Below, one piece after another: positions 6,929 through 15,182 of a stretch of 18,994 nt of DNA; the first letter of the stretch is position 1, and every line of letters starts with the position of its first letter. The notes under the pieces are model-generated. The model was not told where the DNA came from, did no database searches, and saw only the letters and a program-made list of their open reading frames with translations. The translations under genes were made by a program, and so were the position numbers. Where the stretch lies: contig JABFRY010000023.1 of assembly GCA_013140955.1 (NCBI GenBank), forward strand, positions 1-18,994, written 5' to 3'. The stretch is from Acidobacteriota bacterium (GTDB lineage Bacteria > Acidobacteriota > Vicinamibacteria > Vicinamibacterales > UBA2999).

Positions 6929-7659
6929 GGCCGGAGGTCCGGCCCTCCGGCGGGCGGGAATGCGAGCAGCGGGGGCAGCTCCGCGAGCGTCCGCACCACG
7001 GGCACGCCGGCTGGCGTCGCCCGCGGCATACCCGCCGAGCGGTGCACGAGTACACCGCGCAGGCCGGCCTGCAGGGCGCCTTCGATGTCATGCGGCACGC
7101 TGTCGCCGACCATGACGGAGACGCCGGCCGCGACGCCGGCACGGGTGAGCGCCTCCTCGAAGATGCTGGGATGCGGTTTCAGGTACCCGTGCTCGGACGA
7201 CGACACCGCCGCGGCGATCAGGCCGTCGAGCGCGAAGTGCTCCTGGAACGACACGAGGCACCGGTGTGAGTTCGAGATCAGTCCCAGGGTCACGCCCCGC
7301 CCCGCAAGCTCCCGCAGGGCGGGTACCACGTCGTCGTACAGGTGGAAGTGCTGACAGGCTGCCCACTCCTCGTAGATGTTTCGGGCGCAGGCCTCGACGG
7401 CATCGCCACGCCCGCCCATCTCCTCGATGATCCGGCGCGTGTACCGGACGAAGATCGCCGGGTCGTAGACGTGGTCCTGCTGGTCGTCGAGGATGTCGGA
7501 GGCCGCGAGCACGCCGGCGCCGAACCGCGCGGGATCCACACTCAGGCCGTAGGACGCGCAGAACCGCTCGTAGCCCTCCCCTTCGAACGTCGGTCCGGGG
7601 TAGATGAGCGTGAAGTCCACGTCGAAGAACACGGCCTCGACCCCGGCGAGCACGCTCAC
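6925..7659 (-). CDS. HAD-superfamily hydrolase (subfamily IA-like)
   Basis: A 244-aa haloacid dehalogenase-like hydrolase, probably a phosphatase on a small phosphorylated metabolite; the substrate is unknown. All four HAD motifs are visible: motif I FFDVDFTLI with nucleophile D13 and D15, motif II in LGLISNS, motif III lysine in HGYLKPHPSIF, motif IV VMVGDSVPHD. A helical cap follows motif I (about residues 25-100), as in subfamily I. The residue after D15 is Phe where Gly is usual (DxDGT). The GTG start overlaps the stop of the upstream M16 gene, and the downstream unknown gene overlaps its stop, so it is the third gene of an operon. A GTG six nt further in is an alternative start. Confidence 0.88.
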   Translation of the reverse strand: MSVLAGVEAVFFDVDFTLIYPGPTFEGEGYERFCASYGLSVDPARFGAGVLAASDILDDQQDHVYDPAIFVRYTRRIIEEMGGRGDAVEACARNIYEEWAACQHFHLYDDVVPALRELAGRGVTLGLISNSHRCLVSFQEHFALDGLIAAAVSSSEHGYLKPHPSIFEEALTRAGVAAGVSVMVGDSVPHDIEGALQAGLRGVLVHRSAGMPRATPAGVPVVRTLAELPPLLAFPPAGGPDLRP

Positions 7660-8930
7660 GGGCGCGCCTCTGGAGGACCGGCCACGACCACGGTGGCCTG
7701 GTCGGGATCGAGCCGCGCGGCAGCGGCCTGCACGGCGTCCCTCGTCACCGATGCGAGCAGGCCGGCCATCCGTCGATCGTAGTCGAGGCCCAGACCGAAG
7801 AACTCGACGGTCTGCAGGAACGAGGCGATACCGGCGTTCGTCTCGAGCCGTCGTGGAAGGGAGCCGACCATGTACTGGGTCGCCTCCCGCAGCTCGCGAT
7901 CCGATGGCCCCTCCGCGATGAACGTCCGCAGCTCCTCGTCGACCGCGGTCAGGACGGAACCCACGTTGCCCGGATCGACACCCGCCCGGATGAGCAGTGG
8001 CCCGGGAACGTCCGCAGCCTCGAACGCGCTCGAGACGTAGTAGGCCATCCCCTGGCGCTCACGGATGCGGGCACCCAGACGACCGCCGAGGGCGTACTGG
8101 CCCAGGATGGTGTTCATCAGCCAGTAGGACTCGTAGGCGGGATCAGCCCTGGCGACGGCGACGAAGCCCACGGCAATGTCAGCCTGGACCTTCCCGGGCA
8201 TGGCGATGAACTCGTCGCGGCGGCCTGCCGGCCTCGGAATCGACGGGTCGAGCAGGGGCATGGCCGCTCCACCGGGCAGGGAGTCGAGCAGGCTGGATGC
8301 GAGGGCGAGGGCCCGATCGGGATCGACGTCCCCGACGATGGCCAGGACGAGGGTCGAGGGCACCACCCGGGCCGCCACGAAGTCGGCGAGATCGGAGCGG
8401 CGCAGGCGGTGCACGCTGTCCACGGTGCCCCGCGGAGGCCGCCCGTAGGGATGCGCCTCGCCGTAGAGCAGCCGCATCACGCGCTCGAGCGCCACCGTCC
8501 CCGGCGTGTCGTCGTCCTGTCGAATGAGCGTGACGATCTCGCGCCGCCGCGTATCGACCTCCTCGTCGGGAAACGTCGGGGACGTGCTCACCTCGAGCAG
8601 GAGTCGCAGGATCGCGTCGAAGTCCTCGGCCAGACACGTGGAGACCAGGGAGAGCGCGTGGCGGTTGATCGTGACCGAGAGCGTCACCCCACGACCATCG
8701 AGCTCGTCGGACAGCTGGTCGACGGTTCGAGCGGACGTGCCGCGATCGATCGTCCGCGAGACGAAGTGCGCCAGGCCTTCCTTCCCGGGCGGATCGCATA
8801 CGGCACCGGCTCGAAACGATGCGTTGATGGTGACCGCAGGCGTAGTGGTCGTACGTTTGACGAGCACGACGGCTCCGTTGCCGAGCTGCCGGCGGATTGG
8901 CACTCCGATCGCGGACGCGGGGCCGGTCAT
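7656..8930 (-). CDS. M16 family peptidase, inactive-type partner subunit
   Basis: 424 aa with the two-lobed M16 layout but without the zinc-binding HxxEH: the equivalent site reads HFVSR (residues 55-59) in GLAHFVSRTIDRGT. The C-terminal half keeps the substrate-binding Arg/Tyr-type motif, seen as RERQGMAYYVSSAF. This is the pattern of the non-catalytic subunit of two-gene bacterial M16 proteases, as in mitochondrial processing peptidase alpha. The ATG at 8930 is chosen because it overlaps the upstream stop (ATGA) and the family sequence starts shortly after (PIRRQLGNGAVVLVKR); an upstream extension would run back through the preceding gene. No signal peptide. It likely forms a heterodimer with the upstream product. 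Confidence 0.88.
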   Translation of the reverse strand: MTGPASAIGVPIRRQLGNGAVVLVKRTTTTPAVTINASFRAGAVCDPPGKEGLAHFVSRTIDRGTSARTVDQLSDELDGRGVTLSVTINRHALSLVSTCLAEDFDAILRLLLEVSTSPTFPDEEVDTRRREIVTLIRQDDDTPGTVALERVMRLLYGEAHPYGRPPRGTVDSVHRLRRSDLADFVAARVVPSTLVLAIVGDVDPDRALALASSLLDSLPGGAAMPLLDPSIPRPAGRRDEFIAMPGKVQADIAVGFVAVARADPAYESYWLMNTILGQYALGGRLGARIRERQGMAYYVSSAFEAADVPGPLLIRAGVDPGNVGSVLTAVDEELRTFIAEGPSDRELREATQYMVGSLPRRLETNAGIASFLQTVEFFGLGLDYDRRMAGLLASVTRDAVQAAAARLDPDQATVVVAGPPEARP

Positions 8931-10276
8931 GGCACGGGCGGCGATGCAGGAGGGGGCGCCGGGTCGTCGGCAACGGGCTGAAAGACGCCCACCGTGCACG
9001 CGTCGGGTCTCAGGCGGGCGGCGGCCACGGCCAGCACGTCGTCGAAGGACACCGCCTCGACCGACGTGCGCAGTGCTGGATACGCGCGCCAGTCGCCGAC
9101 GCTGTCGAAGAAGCCGATCTGGTGGCCGATGTTGGTCACGCTGTCGCTCTCGAAGACGAACCGGGCCGCTAATTGCCGCTTGGCGCGCGCGAATTCGTCC
9201 CGCGTCACACCGCGATCCCGCACGTCCGCGAGCAGGTGGAGGAGACGCTCCTCGACCGAGGACACGGGCACGCCCTCGGTGACCGTTGCCGACAACGTGT
9301 AGAGATAGGGGTCTGCCGTCGGCAGGAGCAGGCCCATCACGGAGGAGGCCAGGCCGCTGTCCACGAGCCCGCGATAGAGACGCGTGCTGCGCTGCGGTGG
9401 CGGCGTGCGAAAACTGGCCCAGAGACTCAGGCCCTTGGCCCCCGTGAGCACGGCGTCCAGCACCAGGAAGGGAAAGAAGTCCACGTCCGGAAACGCCGGG
9501 GCATGGAAGGCCAGCTTCAGGTACGCCGTGGTGCCTGCACGCAGCACGTCCACGCGCCTGCCGCCGCGCTGCGGGGGCTCGGCGGTGCGCCGCACCCGAC
9601 GTCCGTCACCCGGGGGAATCGCATCGAAGTGCCGGACGGCCCGGCGGACGACGTCTGCAGGCTCCACGTCGCCAACCACGACCAGCGTCGCGTTGTTCGG
9701 CACGTAGAACCGGCGGTAGTGCCCCAGCAGATCGTCGCGGCTCATGGCCTGCAGGTCGGACAGCCAGCCGATGGTCGGGTGGCGATACGGGTGCGCCTGC
9801 AGCGCCGTCGCCGCCACCTCCTGATCGAGCAGCTGCTCGGGATCGTTCTCTCCGCCCTGCAGCTCCGAGATGATGACGGTTCGCTCGGACTCGCAATCGT
9901 CCGGGTGGTACAGACAGCGCCCCATCCGCTCGGCCTCGATAAACAGCATGTGGTCGAGGGCGTCCGTGGTCGCCGTCTCGGTATAGGCGGTCTGATCGAC
10001 CCACGTGTAGCCGTTCCAGTGCCCGCCGTGCTGCTCGATGATCCCCTTGACCCGGTCGCGCGGGATGCCGGCGGAGCCCTTGAAGTTCATGTGCTCGACC
10101 CAGTGGGACACGCCCGTCGTCCCGGACGACTCGTCGCCCGACCCGACGCGGTACCAGCACCAGACGGAGGCAAGGGGCGCCGTATGGTTCGCCTGCACGA
10201 GCACGCGGAGGCCGTTCCCGAGAACGGTCTCGTGCACCTGGGCGTGCGCGCCGACGGGAGGGTCTGAGACGGCCAT
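8927..10276 (-). CDS. M16 family zinc metallopeptidase, catalytic subunit
   Basis: A 449-aa pitrilysin/MPP-beta-type peptidase. The inverted zinc motif HxxEH is intact as HWVEH (H58, E61, H62), and the third ligand E138 lies in ERTVIISEL, 76 residues after H62 as the family expects. The C-terminal lobe lacks a clear Arg/Tyr motif, which sits in the partner gene downstream. It ends in a Pro-rich tail. No signal peptide is seen, so it is probably cytoplasmic. Start: ATG at 10276 is preferred to GTG at 10282 because a perfect TATAAT ends 8 nt before the ATG and no Shine-Dalgarno is present. First gene of the four-gene operon; divergent from ileS with 43 bp between start codons. Confidence 0.92.
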   Translation of the reverse strand: MAVSDPPVGAHAQVHETVLGNGLRVLVQANHTAPLASVWCWYRVGSGDESSGTTGVSHWVEHMNFKGSAGIPRDRVKGIIEQHGGHWNGYTWVDQTAYTETATTDALDHMLFIEAERMGRCLYHPDDCESERTVIISELQGGENDPEQLLDQEVAATALQAHPYRHPTIGWLSDLQAMSRDDLLGHYRRFYVPNNATLVVVGDVEPADVVRRAVRHFDAIPPGDGRRVRRTAEPPQRGGRRVDVLRAGTTAYLKLAFHAPAFPDVDFFPFLVLDAVLTGAKGLSLWASFRTPPPQRSTRLYRGLVDSGLASSVMGLLLPTADPYLYTLSATVTEGVPVSSVEERLLHLLADVRDRGVTRDEFARAKRQLAARFVFESDSVTNIGHQIGFFDSVGDWRAYPALRTSVEAVSFDDVLAVAAARLRPDACTVGVFQPVADDPAPPPASPPVP

Positions 10277-10284
10277 GGTCACGG

Positions 10285-10290
10285 ATTATA
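10285..10290 (-). promoter_or_regulatory. -10 element for the M16-HAD operon
   Basis: The complement of ATTATA gives a perfect TATAAT, ending 8 nt before the ATG at 10276. No Shine-Dalgarno follows, so a leaderless start is likely. The -35 position lies over the ileS -10 region and is not a good match. The two opposed promoters share about 43 bp. Confidence 0.6.
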
Positions 10291-10305
10291 GGGCCAGCAC
10301 CGGAG

Positions 10306-10311
10306 TACAAT
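10306..10311 (+). promoter_or_regulatory. -10 element for leaderless ileS
   Basis: TACAAT (5 of 6 to TATAAT) ends 8 nt before the ileS ATG. There is no Shine-Dalgarno and no room for a T-box leader, which controls ileS in many Gram-positives. No clear -35 at standard spacing; the upstream bases belong to the opposing promoter. Confidence 0.5.
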
Positions 10312-10319
10312 GACTGCTT

Positions 10320-13106
10320 ATGCCCGAGTGGAAGAACACGGTGAACCTGCCCAGAACGGGCTTCCCGATGAAGGGGAATCTCCAGACGACCGAACCGGAG
10401 ATGATCGCCCGCTGGGACGCCATGGACCTGTACGGGCAGATCAGGGCGCGGCGCCGGGACGCCACCCCCTTCGTGCTTCACGACGGTCCGCCCTATGCCA
10501 ATGGGGCCATCCACATCGGGACGGCGCTCAACAAGATCCTGAAGGACATCGTCGTCAAGAGCCGCAGCATGGCCGGCTTCGATGCCCCGTACGTGCCCGG
10601 CTGGGACTGCCACGGGCTGCCGATCGAGCTCAAGGTGGACCGGGAACTCGGCCCGAGGAAGCAGCAGATGACGGCTGCCGAGTTCCGGCGCGAATGCCGG
10701 GCCTACGCTGCGCGCTTCGTCGACGTGATGCGGGAGGAGTTCAAGCGCCTGGGCGTGCTGGGGCTCTGGTCGGATCCGTATCTCACCATGGACTTCGGGT
10801 TCCAGGCCGCCATCGTGCGGGCGCTGGGGCGCTTCGTCGACCAGGGGATGCTCTACAAGGGCAAGAAGCCCGTCCACTGGTGCATTCACTGCCGCACGGC
10901 CCTCGCCGAGGCGGAAGTCGAATACGACGCGCACGTCTCGCCGTCGATCTACGTCGAGTTCCCCCTGTCGGACGACGACCGTCTCACCCTGACTGGTCGG
11001 GTTCCAGCACTGCCCAACAAGGCGGTGTCGGTGCTCATCTGGACGACGACCCCGTGGACCATCCCTTCGAACCTCGCCGTGGCCTTCCACCCCGAGTTCG
11101 TATACGGGGCGTACGACGCTGGTGACCGCCTCGTGATCGTGGCCAGGGACCTCGCCGAACGCGTGGGAGCGGCCATCGGCCGCCCGCTCGGCACACCGGT
11201 CGCGACGATGCCCGGCTCGGCTCTCGAGCGGCTGCGCTTCCGGCATCCGCTCTACGCGCGAGACTCCCTGGCGGTGCTGGCCGACTACGTGACCCTGGAG
11301 CAGGGCACCGGCGTGGTCCACACCGCCCCCGGGCACGGTGCAGAGGACTACCAGACCGGTACGCGGTATGGGCTGGATGTCTACGCACCCGTCGGCCCCG
11401 GCGGTCACTTCCTCGATACGGTCGAACTCTTCGCGGGCACGCGCGTGTTCGACGCCAATCCGGACGTCGAGTCCGCGCTCAGCGCCCGCGGACGGTTGTG
11501 GCACAGCGAGCGGTTCGAGCACCCGTATCCCCACTGCTGGCGATGCCACAACCCGCTCATCTTCCTGGCCACCCCCCAGTGGTTCGTGTCCATGGAGGCC
11601 AACGGGCTCCGCGACAAGGCCCTTGCCGCAATCGAGGACGTCCGGTGGATTCCCTCGTGGGGTCGAGAGCGCATCCACAACATGATCGCGTTCAGGCCTG
11701 ACTGGTGCATCTCGCGGCAGCGCACCTGGGGCGTCCCGATTCCCGCGCTCGACTGCACGGCATGCGGAACGGCCGTCCTCACCTCCGAGGGCGTGGAACG
11801 CGCGGCGAAGGTCTTCGAGGAATATGGCGCAGATGCCTGGTACGAGCGGCCGCTCGAGGAGTTCCTCGTGCCGGGCATGGCGTGCCCGTCGTGCGGAGGC
11901 ACGGAGTTCGAGCGCGAGTTCAACATCCTCGATGTGTGGTTCGACTCCGGCTCGACGCACGAAGCCGTGCTGCCTCGGTACGAAGGACTGACCTGGCCGG
12001 CTGACATGTACCTGGAGGGCAGCGACCAGCACAGAGGCTGGTTCCACAGTTCGCTGCTCATCGGCATCGGCACCCGCGGACGCGCACCGTTCCGACAGGT
12101 CCTCACGCACGGCTTCGTGGTGGACGAAAACGGCCGCAAGATGTCGAAATCGCTGGGCAACACCGTCGTGCCACAGGACGTCATCAAGACGAGCGGCGCC
12201 GAGGTCCTGCGCCTCTGGGTGGCGATGGTCGACTACGGTGAAGAGGTGCGCCTGGGTCCCGAGATCCTCGCGCGCGTGGTCGAGGCCTATCGGAAGTGGC
12301 GCAACACCTGCCGGATCCTCGTGGCGAACCTCTACGACTTCGATCCGGCCACACAGATGGTGCCGATCGAACAGCTGGAGCCTGTGGATCGGTACGCGCT
12401 CAGCCGCTTCGCCTCGGCGGCCGAGCGGATCATCAAGGCCTACGATACCTACGACTTCCCCACGGTGTTCCAGACCCTGAACGCGGTCGTGACCACGGAC
12501 CTGAGCGCCTTCTATGTGGACGTGACGAAAGACCGCATGTACACCTTCGGCGCCGGCTCGGCAGCCAGACGCTCCGGGCAGACCACCATGTACCTGATGG
12601 CGGACGCCCTCGCGCGTCTCCTGGCACCGGTGCTGTCGGTCACCGCCGACGAACTGTGGCAGCACCTGCCAGGGGCACGCTCGGCCTCGGTGCACCTCGA
12701 AACCTTCCCGGCGCTGAGCCACGCCATCGATCCGGACCTGACGGCCGAATGGGACCGGCTGCGCGACGTGCGTGACATCGTGAACGCCGCGCTCGAGGAG
12801 AAGCGCAAGGAGAAGGCCATCGGCAACTCCCTGACCGCGACGGTGTCGGTGGTGGCATCGGCAGAGCTGCATGCGCTGCTGGACCGGCATGCCGACCAGC
12901 TCCCGGCGCTGTTCATCGTCTCCGACGTGGAGCTGGTGCACGGCGACCCGGGCACCAGTCAAGGCGTGAGTGTGAACGTGGCACGGGCGGGTGGCACCAA
13001 GTGCGAACGCTGCTGGCGCTACGTAGCGCTCGTGAGAGCCGAAGCGGACTGGGCAGGCCTGTGCGACCGCTGCGTCGACGCCCTCGCCGAAACGGTGAAC
13101 TCCTGA
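10320..13106 (+). CDS. ileS: Isoleucyl-tRNA synthetase
   Basis: Class I aminoacyl-tRNA synthetase that charges tRNA-Ile and edits misactivated valine. 928 aa, standard for the bacterial (type 1) form. Seen: the HIGH-type motif HIGT at 65-68 in PPYANGAIHIGTALNK; an editing CP1 insertion with TTPWTIPSN and GTGVVHTAPGHG; CxxC pairs in CIHC and CWRC, CTAC and CPSC; NILDVWFDSGSTHEAVL; KMSKS at 607-611; an anticodon-binding helical domain; and a C-terminal zinc ribbon with C895, C898, C915 and C918. The ATG at 10320 is the only start consistent with the family N-terminus (NTVNLPRTGFPMKGN). The lspA start follows 2 nt after its stop. The C-terminal zinc ribbon marks it as the mupirocin-sensitive-type lineage by family knowledge, not by test. 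Confidence 0.97.
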   Translation: MPEWKNTVNLPRTGFPMKGNLQTTEPEMIARWDAMDLYGQIRARRRDATPFVLHDGPPYANGAIHIGTALNKILKDIVVKSRSMAGFDAPYVPGWDCHGLPIELKVDRELGPRKQQMTAAEFRRECRAYAARFVDVMREEFKRLGVLGLWSDPYLTMDFGFQAAIVRALGRFVDQGMLYKGKKPVHWCIHCRTALAEAEVEYDAHVSPSIYVEFPLSDDDRLTLTGRVPALPNKAVSVLIWTTTPWTIPSNLAVAFHPEFVYGAYDAGDRLVIVARDLAERVGAAIGRPLGTPVATMPGSALERLRFRHPLYARDSLAVLADYVTLEQGTGVVHTAPGHGAEDYQTGTRYGLDVYAPVGPGGHFLDTVELFAGTRVFDANPDVESALSARGRLWHSERFEHPYPHCWRCHNPLIFLATPQWFVSMEANGLRDKALAAIEDVRWIPSWGRERIHNMIAFRPDWCISRQRTWGVPIPALDCTACGTAVLTSEGVERAAKVFEEYGADAWYERPLEEFLVPGMACPSCGGTEFEREFNILDVWFDSGSTHEAVLPRYEGLTWPADMYLEGSDQHRGWFHSSLLIGIGTRGRAPFRQVLTHGFVVDENGRKMSKSLGNTVVPQDVIKTSGAEVLRLWVAMVDYGEEVRLGPEILARVVEAYRKWRNTCRILVANLYDFDPATQMVPIEQLEPVDRYALSRFASAAERIIKAYDTYDFPTVFQTLNAVVTTDLSAFYVDVTKDRMYTFGAGSAARRSGQTTMYLMADALARLLAPVLSVTADELWQHLPGARSASVHLETFPALSHAIDPDLTAEWDRLRDVRDIVNAALEEKRKEKAIGNSLTATVSVVASAELHALLDRHADQLPALFIVSDVELVHGDPGTSQGVSVNVARAGGTKCERCWRYVALVRAEADWAGLCDRCVDALAETVNS

Positions 13107-13108
13107 CC

Positions 13109-13606
13109 GTGCGCCCCTCGTTGTTCATCCAGGGCGTCATCGTGGTCGGCGTGGTTCTCCTGGATCAGGCTTCCAAGGCGGTTGTCCGTGCGCGATTCGA
13201 GCTGTTCGACACGGTGCCCGTCATCCCGGGATTCTTCGACCTGACACGCGTCCACAACACGGGCACCGCCTTCGGCATGTTCAACGCCGTCGATGTCCCG
13301 TACAAGGCGCTCGTGCTGGCGCTCGTTGGCCTGGCCTCGCTGGCGGGCCTGGCCCTGTACTCCGTGTCGCTCCCTGCCGAACACCGGATGGCCCGTGTCG
13401 GGCTCGCCGGCATCATCGGCGGGGCCATCGGGAACCTTGTCGACCGGATCACGTTGGGCTACGTCGTGGACTTCTTCGACTTCTACTGGCGGGGATGGCA
13501 TTTCTGGGCTTTCAACATCGCGGATGCCGCGATCTCAGTCGGCCTGGGCCTGCTGCTTCTCGACCTCTTCCTCCCAGGACGGACACATGCCACGCACGCA
13601 TCGTAA
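13109..13606 (+). CDS. lspA: Signal peptidase II (lipoprotein signal peptidase)
   Basis: An inner-membrane aspartyl protease that cleaves the signal peptide of diacylglyceryl-modified prolipoproteins. 165 aa, typical. Four hydrophobic segments fit the family. Seen: LLDQASKAVV in the first helix, NTGTAFGMF (50-58), GGAIGNLVDR (104-113), and the catalytic aspartates D121 (GYVVDFFDF) and D139 (FNIADAAI), spaced as in known enzymes. GTG at 13109 is chosen as the start: it lies 2 nt after the ileS stop and gives a normal N-terminus. There is no good Shine-Dalgarno, so translation is likely coupled to ileS. The ileS-lspA order is common in bacteria. Confidence 0.94.
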   Translation: MRPSLFIQGVIVVGVVLLDQASKAVVRARFELFDTVPVIPGFFDLTRVHNTGTAFGMFNAVDVPYKALVLALVGLASLAGLALYSVSLPAEHRMARVGLAGIIGGAIGNLVDRITLGYVVDFFDFYWRGWHFWAFNIADAAISVGLGLLLLDLFLPGRTHATHAS

Positions 13607-13657
13607 CCGGCTCACGCAAGCGGGAGCGTCGTTCATGCGCGTGGACGGCGTCTCACC

Positions 13658-14638
13658 GTGAGCACGCTCATCGAACTGGCCGTGACACCGGAACAGGCGG
13701 ATCAGCGGCTGGACCACTACCTGGTGTCGATGCTGCCCGACACGTCGAGGGCCCGGCTGCAACGCCTGATCGCGGAAGGCCAGGTGGTGGTCGAGGGCCG
13801 GGAGGCACGCGCCAACCTGCACCTGCGGGCGGGAGACCGCATCGCCGTGACGCTCCCGGACGCGGCACCGGCCACCATGACGGCCGAGGCCATTCCTCTC
13901 GACGTGCTGTACGAGGATCAGGACCTCATCGTCATCAACAAGCCGGCGGGCATGGTCGTCCACCCGGCGGCGGGTCACGCGTCGGGCACGCTGGTGAACG
14001 CCCTGCTCCATCACGTGACGGATCTCAGCGGCATCGGCGGGGAAGAGCGACCGGGCATCGTCCACCGCCTGGATCGAGGAACGTCGGGCGTGATGGTGGT
14101 GGCCAAGAACGACCGCACGCACCGCGAGCTGACCCGCCAGTTCCAGGCGCGTGAGGTCGAGAAGGAGTACGTCGCCCTCGTCTGGGGCGTCGTCCACGCA
14201 GGCCGCCGCATCGACGCAGCCATCGGCCGGGATCCCGCCCAGCGACAGAAGATGACCGCGCGAGCCAAGCACGCCAGGCATGCCGTCACCCGCATCACGC
14301 GCGCGATTCACCTGCCGGGACTCACGCTCTGCCAGGTGGCCATCCTGACGGGACGCACCCACCAGATCCGCGTCCATCTCGCGGAGATCGGCCACCCGAT
14401 CGTGGGCGACAGCACGTACGGCGGCGTCCACCGGCGGGTGTCAGCCGACATCAAGGCCGTGCAGCGACTGGAACGTCCCTTTCTGCACGCGGCCAAACTC
14501 GTGTTCCAGCACCCTGCCGACGGGCGGCGCGTCGAGTGCGTCGCCCCGCTGCCCCCCGAACTCGTGTCGGTGCTGCAGGACCTGCCAGGACTGGACGAGC
14601 CGGATGAAGAGGAGCAGCCGGAGGAGGAGGCGCAGTGA
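13658..14638 (+). CDS. rluD: 23S rRNA pseudouridine synthase, RluD family
   Basis: A pseudouridine synthase of the RluA/RluD family; RluD modifies helix 69 of 23S rRNA (positions 1911, 1915 and 1917 in E. coli). 326 aa, full length. The N-terminal S4 RNA-binding domain spans about 15-75 (DQRLDHYLVSMLPDTSRARLQ, continuing to LRAGDRIAV). The catalytic domain has INKPAGMVVHPAAGH (94-107) and the signature HRLDRGTSG with nucleophile D139, then GRTHQIRVHLAEIGHPIVGD. The start is GTG at 13658 because it gives a family-like N-terminus. There is no Shine-Dalgarno, but an 8-codon reading frame ends on the same GTGA. Its stop overlaps the Nudix start. Confidence 0.92.
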   Translation: MSTLIELAVTPEQADQRLDHYLVSMLPDTSRARLQRLIAEGQVVVEGREARANLHLRAGDRIAVTLPDAAPATMTAEAIPLDVLYEDQDLIVINKPAGMVVHPAAGHASGTLVNALLHHVTDLSGIGGEERPGIVHRLDRGTSGVMVVAKNDRTHRELTRQFQAREVEKEYVALVWGVVHAGRRIDAAIGRDPAQRQKMTARAKHARHAVTRITRAIHLPGLTLCQVAILTGRTHQIRVHLAEIGHPIVGDSTYGGVHRRVSADIKAVQRLERPFLHAAKLVFQHPADGRRVECVAPLPPELVSVLQDLPGLDEPDEEEQPEEEAQ

Positions 14639-15174
14639 GCGATCGGGTGGTACCGCACGAGGTCAGAGCGGTCTTCACGGGCCGGGTGTTCACGGTCACG
14701 ATCGAGTCGGTGACGTTGCCGGGCGGCTCCACGCTCGACATGGAGATCGTGCACCATCCGGGCTCAGTGGTCATGGTGCCGCTCACCGACGACGGACAGC
14801 TGATCCTGGTCCGCCAGTATCGGCACGCCATCGGCGCGTACGCCTGGGAACTCCCCGCGGGCACGCTCGAGGCTGGCGAACGCGTGGAGGCGGCGGCCGT
14901 CCGCGAGTGCCAGGAAGAGACCGGAATGGTGGCAGCTGCCGTAGAACCGCTCGGCACGCTGTACCCCACACCAGGGTACTGCGACGAATCCATGACGTTC
15001 TACCGCATGACAGGGCTGCGATTGCCACGTCCCGGAGAGCCACGAGCCCTCCCCGATGAGGACGAGTCCATCGAGACAGGCACGTTCTCACCCGGGCAGG
15101 TCCGCGACATGATTCGGCAGGGCGCCATCTCGGACATGAAGACGGTCGCCGGCCTGCTGCTGGCGGGTGTGTAA
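14635..15174 (+). CDS. Nudix hydrolase, ADP-ribose pyrophosphatase-like
   Basis: Hydrolyses nucleoside diphosphates linked to another moiety; the sequence fits the ADP-ribose pyrophosphatase (NudF) group. 179 aa. A full Nudix box G-x5-E-x7-REUxEExGU is present at 76-98 (starting GTLEAGE and ending RECQEETGM), preceded by VRQYRHAIGAYAWELPAG, which is typical of ADP-ribose-type enzymes. The start is GTG at 14635, overlapping the rluD stop (GTGA), with a strong GGAGGAGG ribosome site 4 nt upstream. It is the last gene of the ileS operon and converges with lon; only 8 bp separate the stops, leaving no room for an independent terminator. Confidence 0.9.
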   Translation: MSDRVVPHEVRAVFTGRVFTVTIESVTLPGGSTLDMEIVHHPGSVVMVPLTDDGQLILVRQYRHAIGAYAWELPAGTLEAGERVEAAAVRECQEETGMVAAAVEPLGTLYPTPGYCDESMTFYRMTGLRLPRPGEPRALPDEDESIETGTFSPGQVRDMIRQGAISDMKTVAGLLLAGV

Positions 15175-15182
15175 CGGGGCGT

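Noticed and set aside
6161..7354. A 397-codon plus-strand frame opposite the unknown gene and HAD
   Set aside because: It is antisense to genes with overlapping stop-start junctions and clear HAD motifs; its product is low-complexity.
10277..10319. T-box leader for ileS
   Set aside because: Only 43 bp separates ileS from the opposite gene and a -10 hexamer lies 8 nt before the ATG; no room for a leader.
9606..12962. A 1118-codon open frame on the minus strand opposite ileS
   Set aside because: It is antisense to an unmistakable ileS and to the start of the M16 gene. The translation is rich in Arg, His, Gly and Val with no domain, the usual mirror of a GC-rich coding strand.
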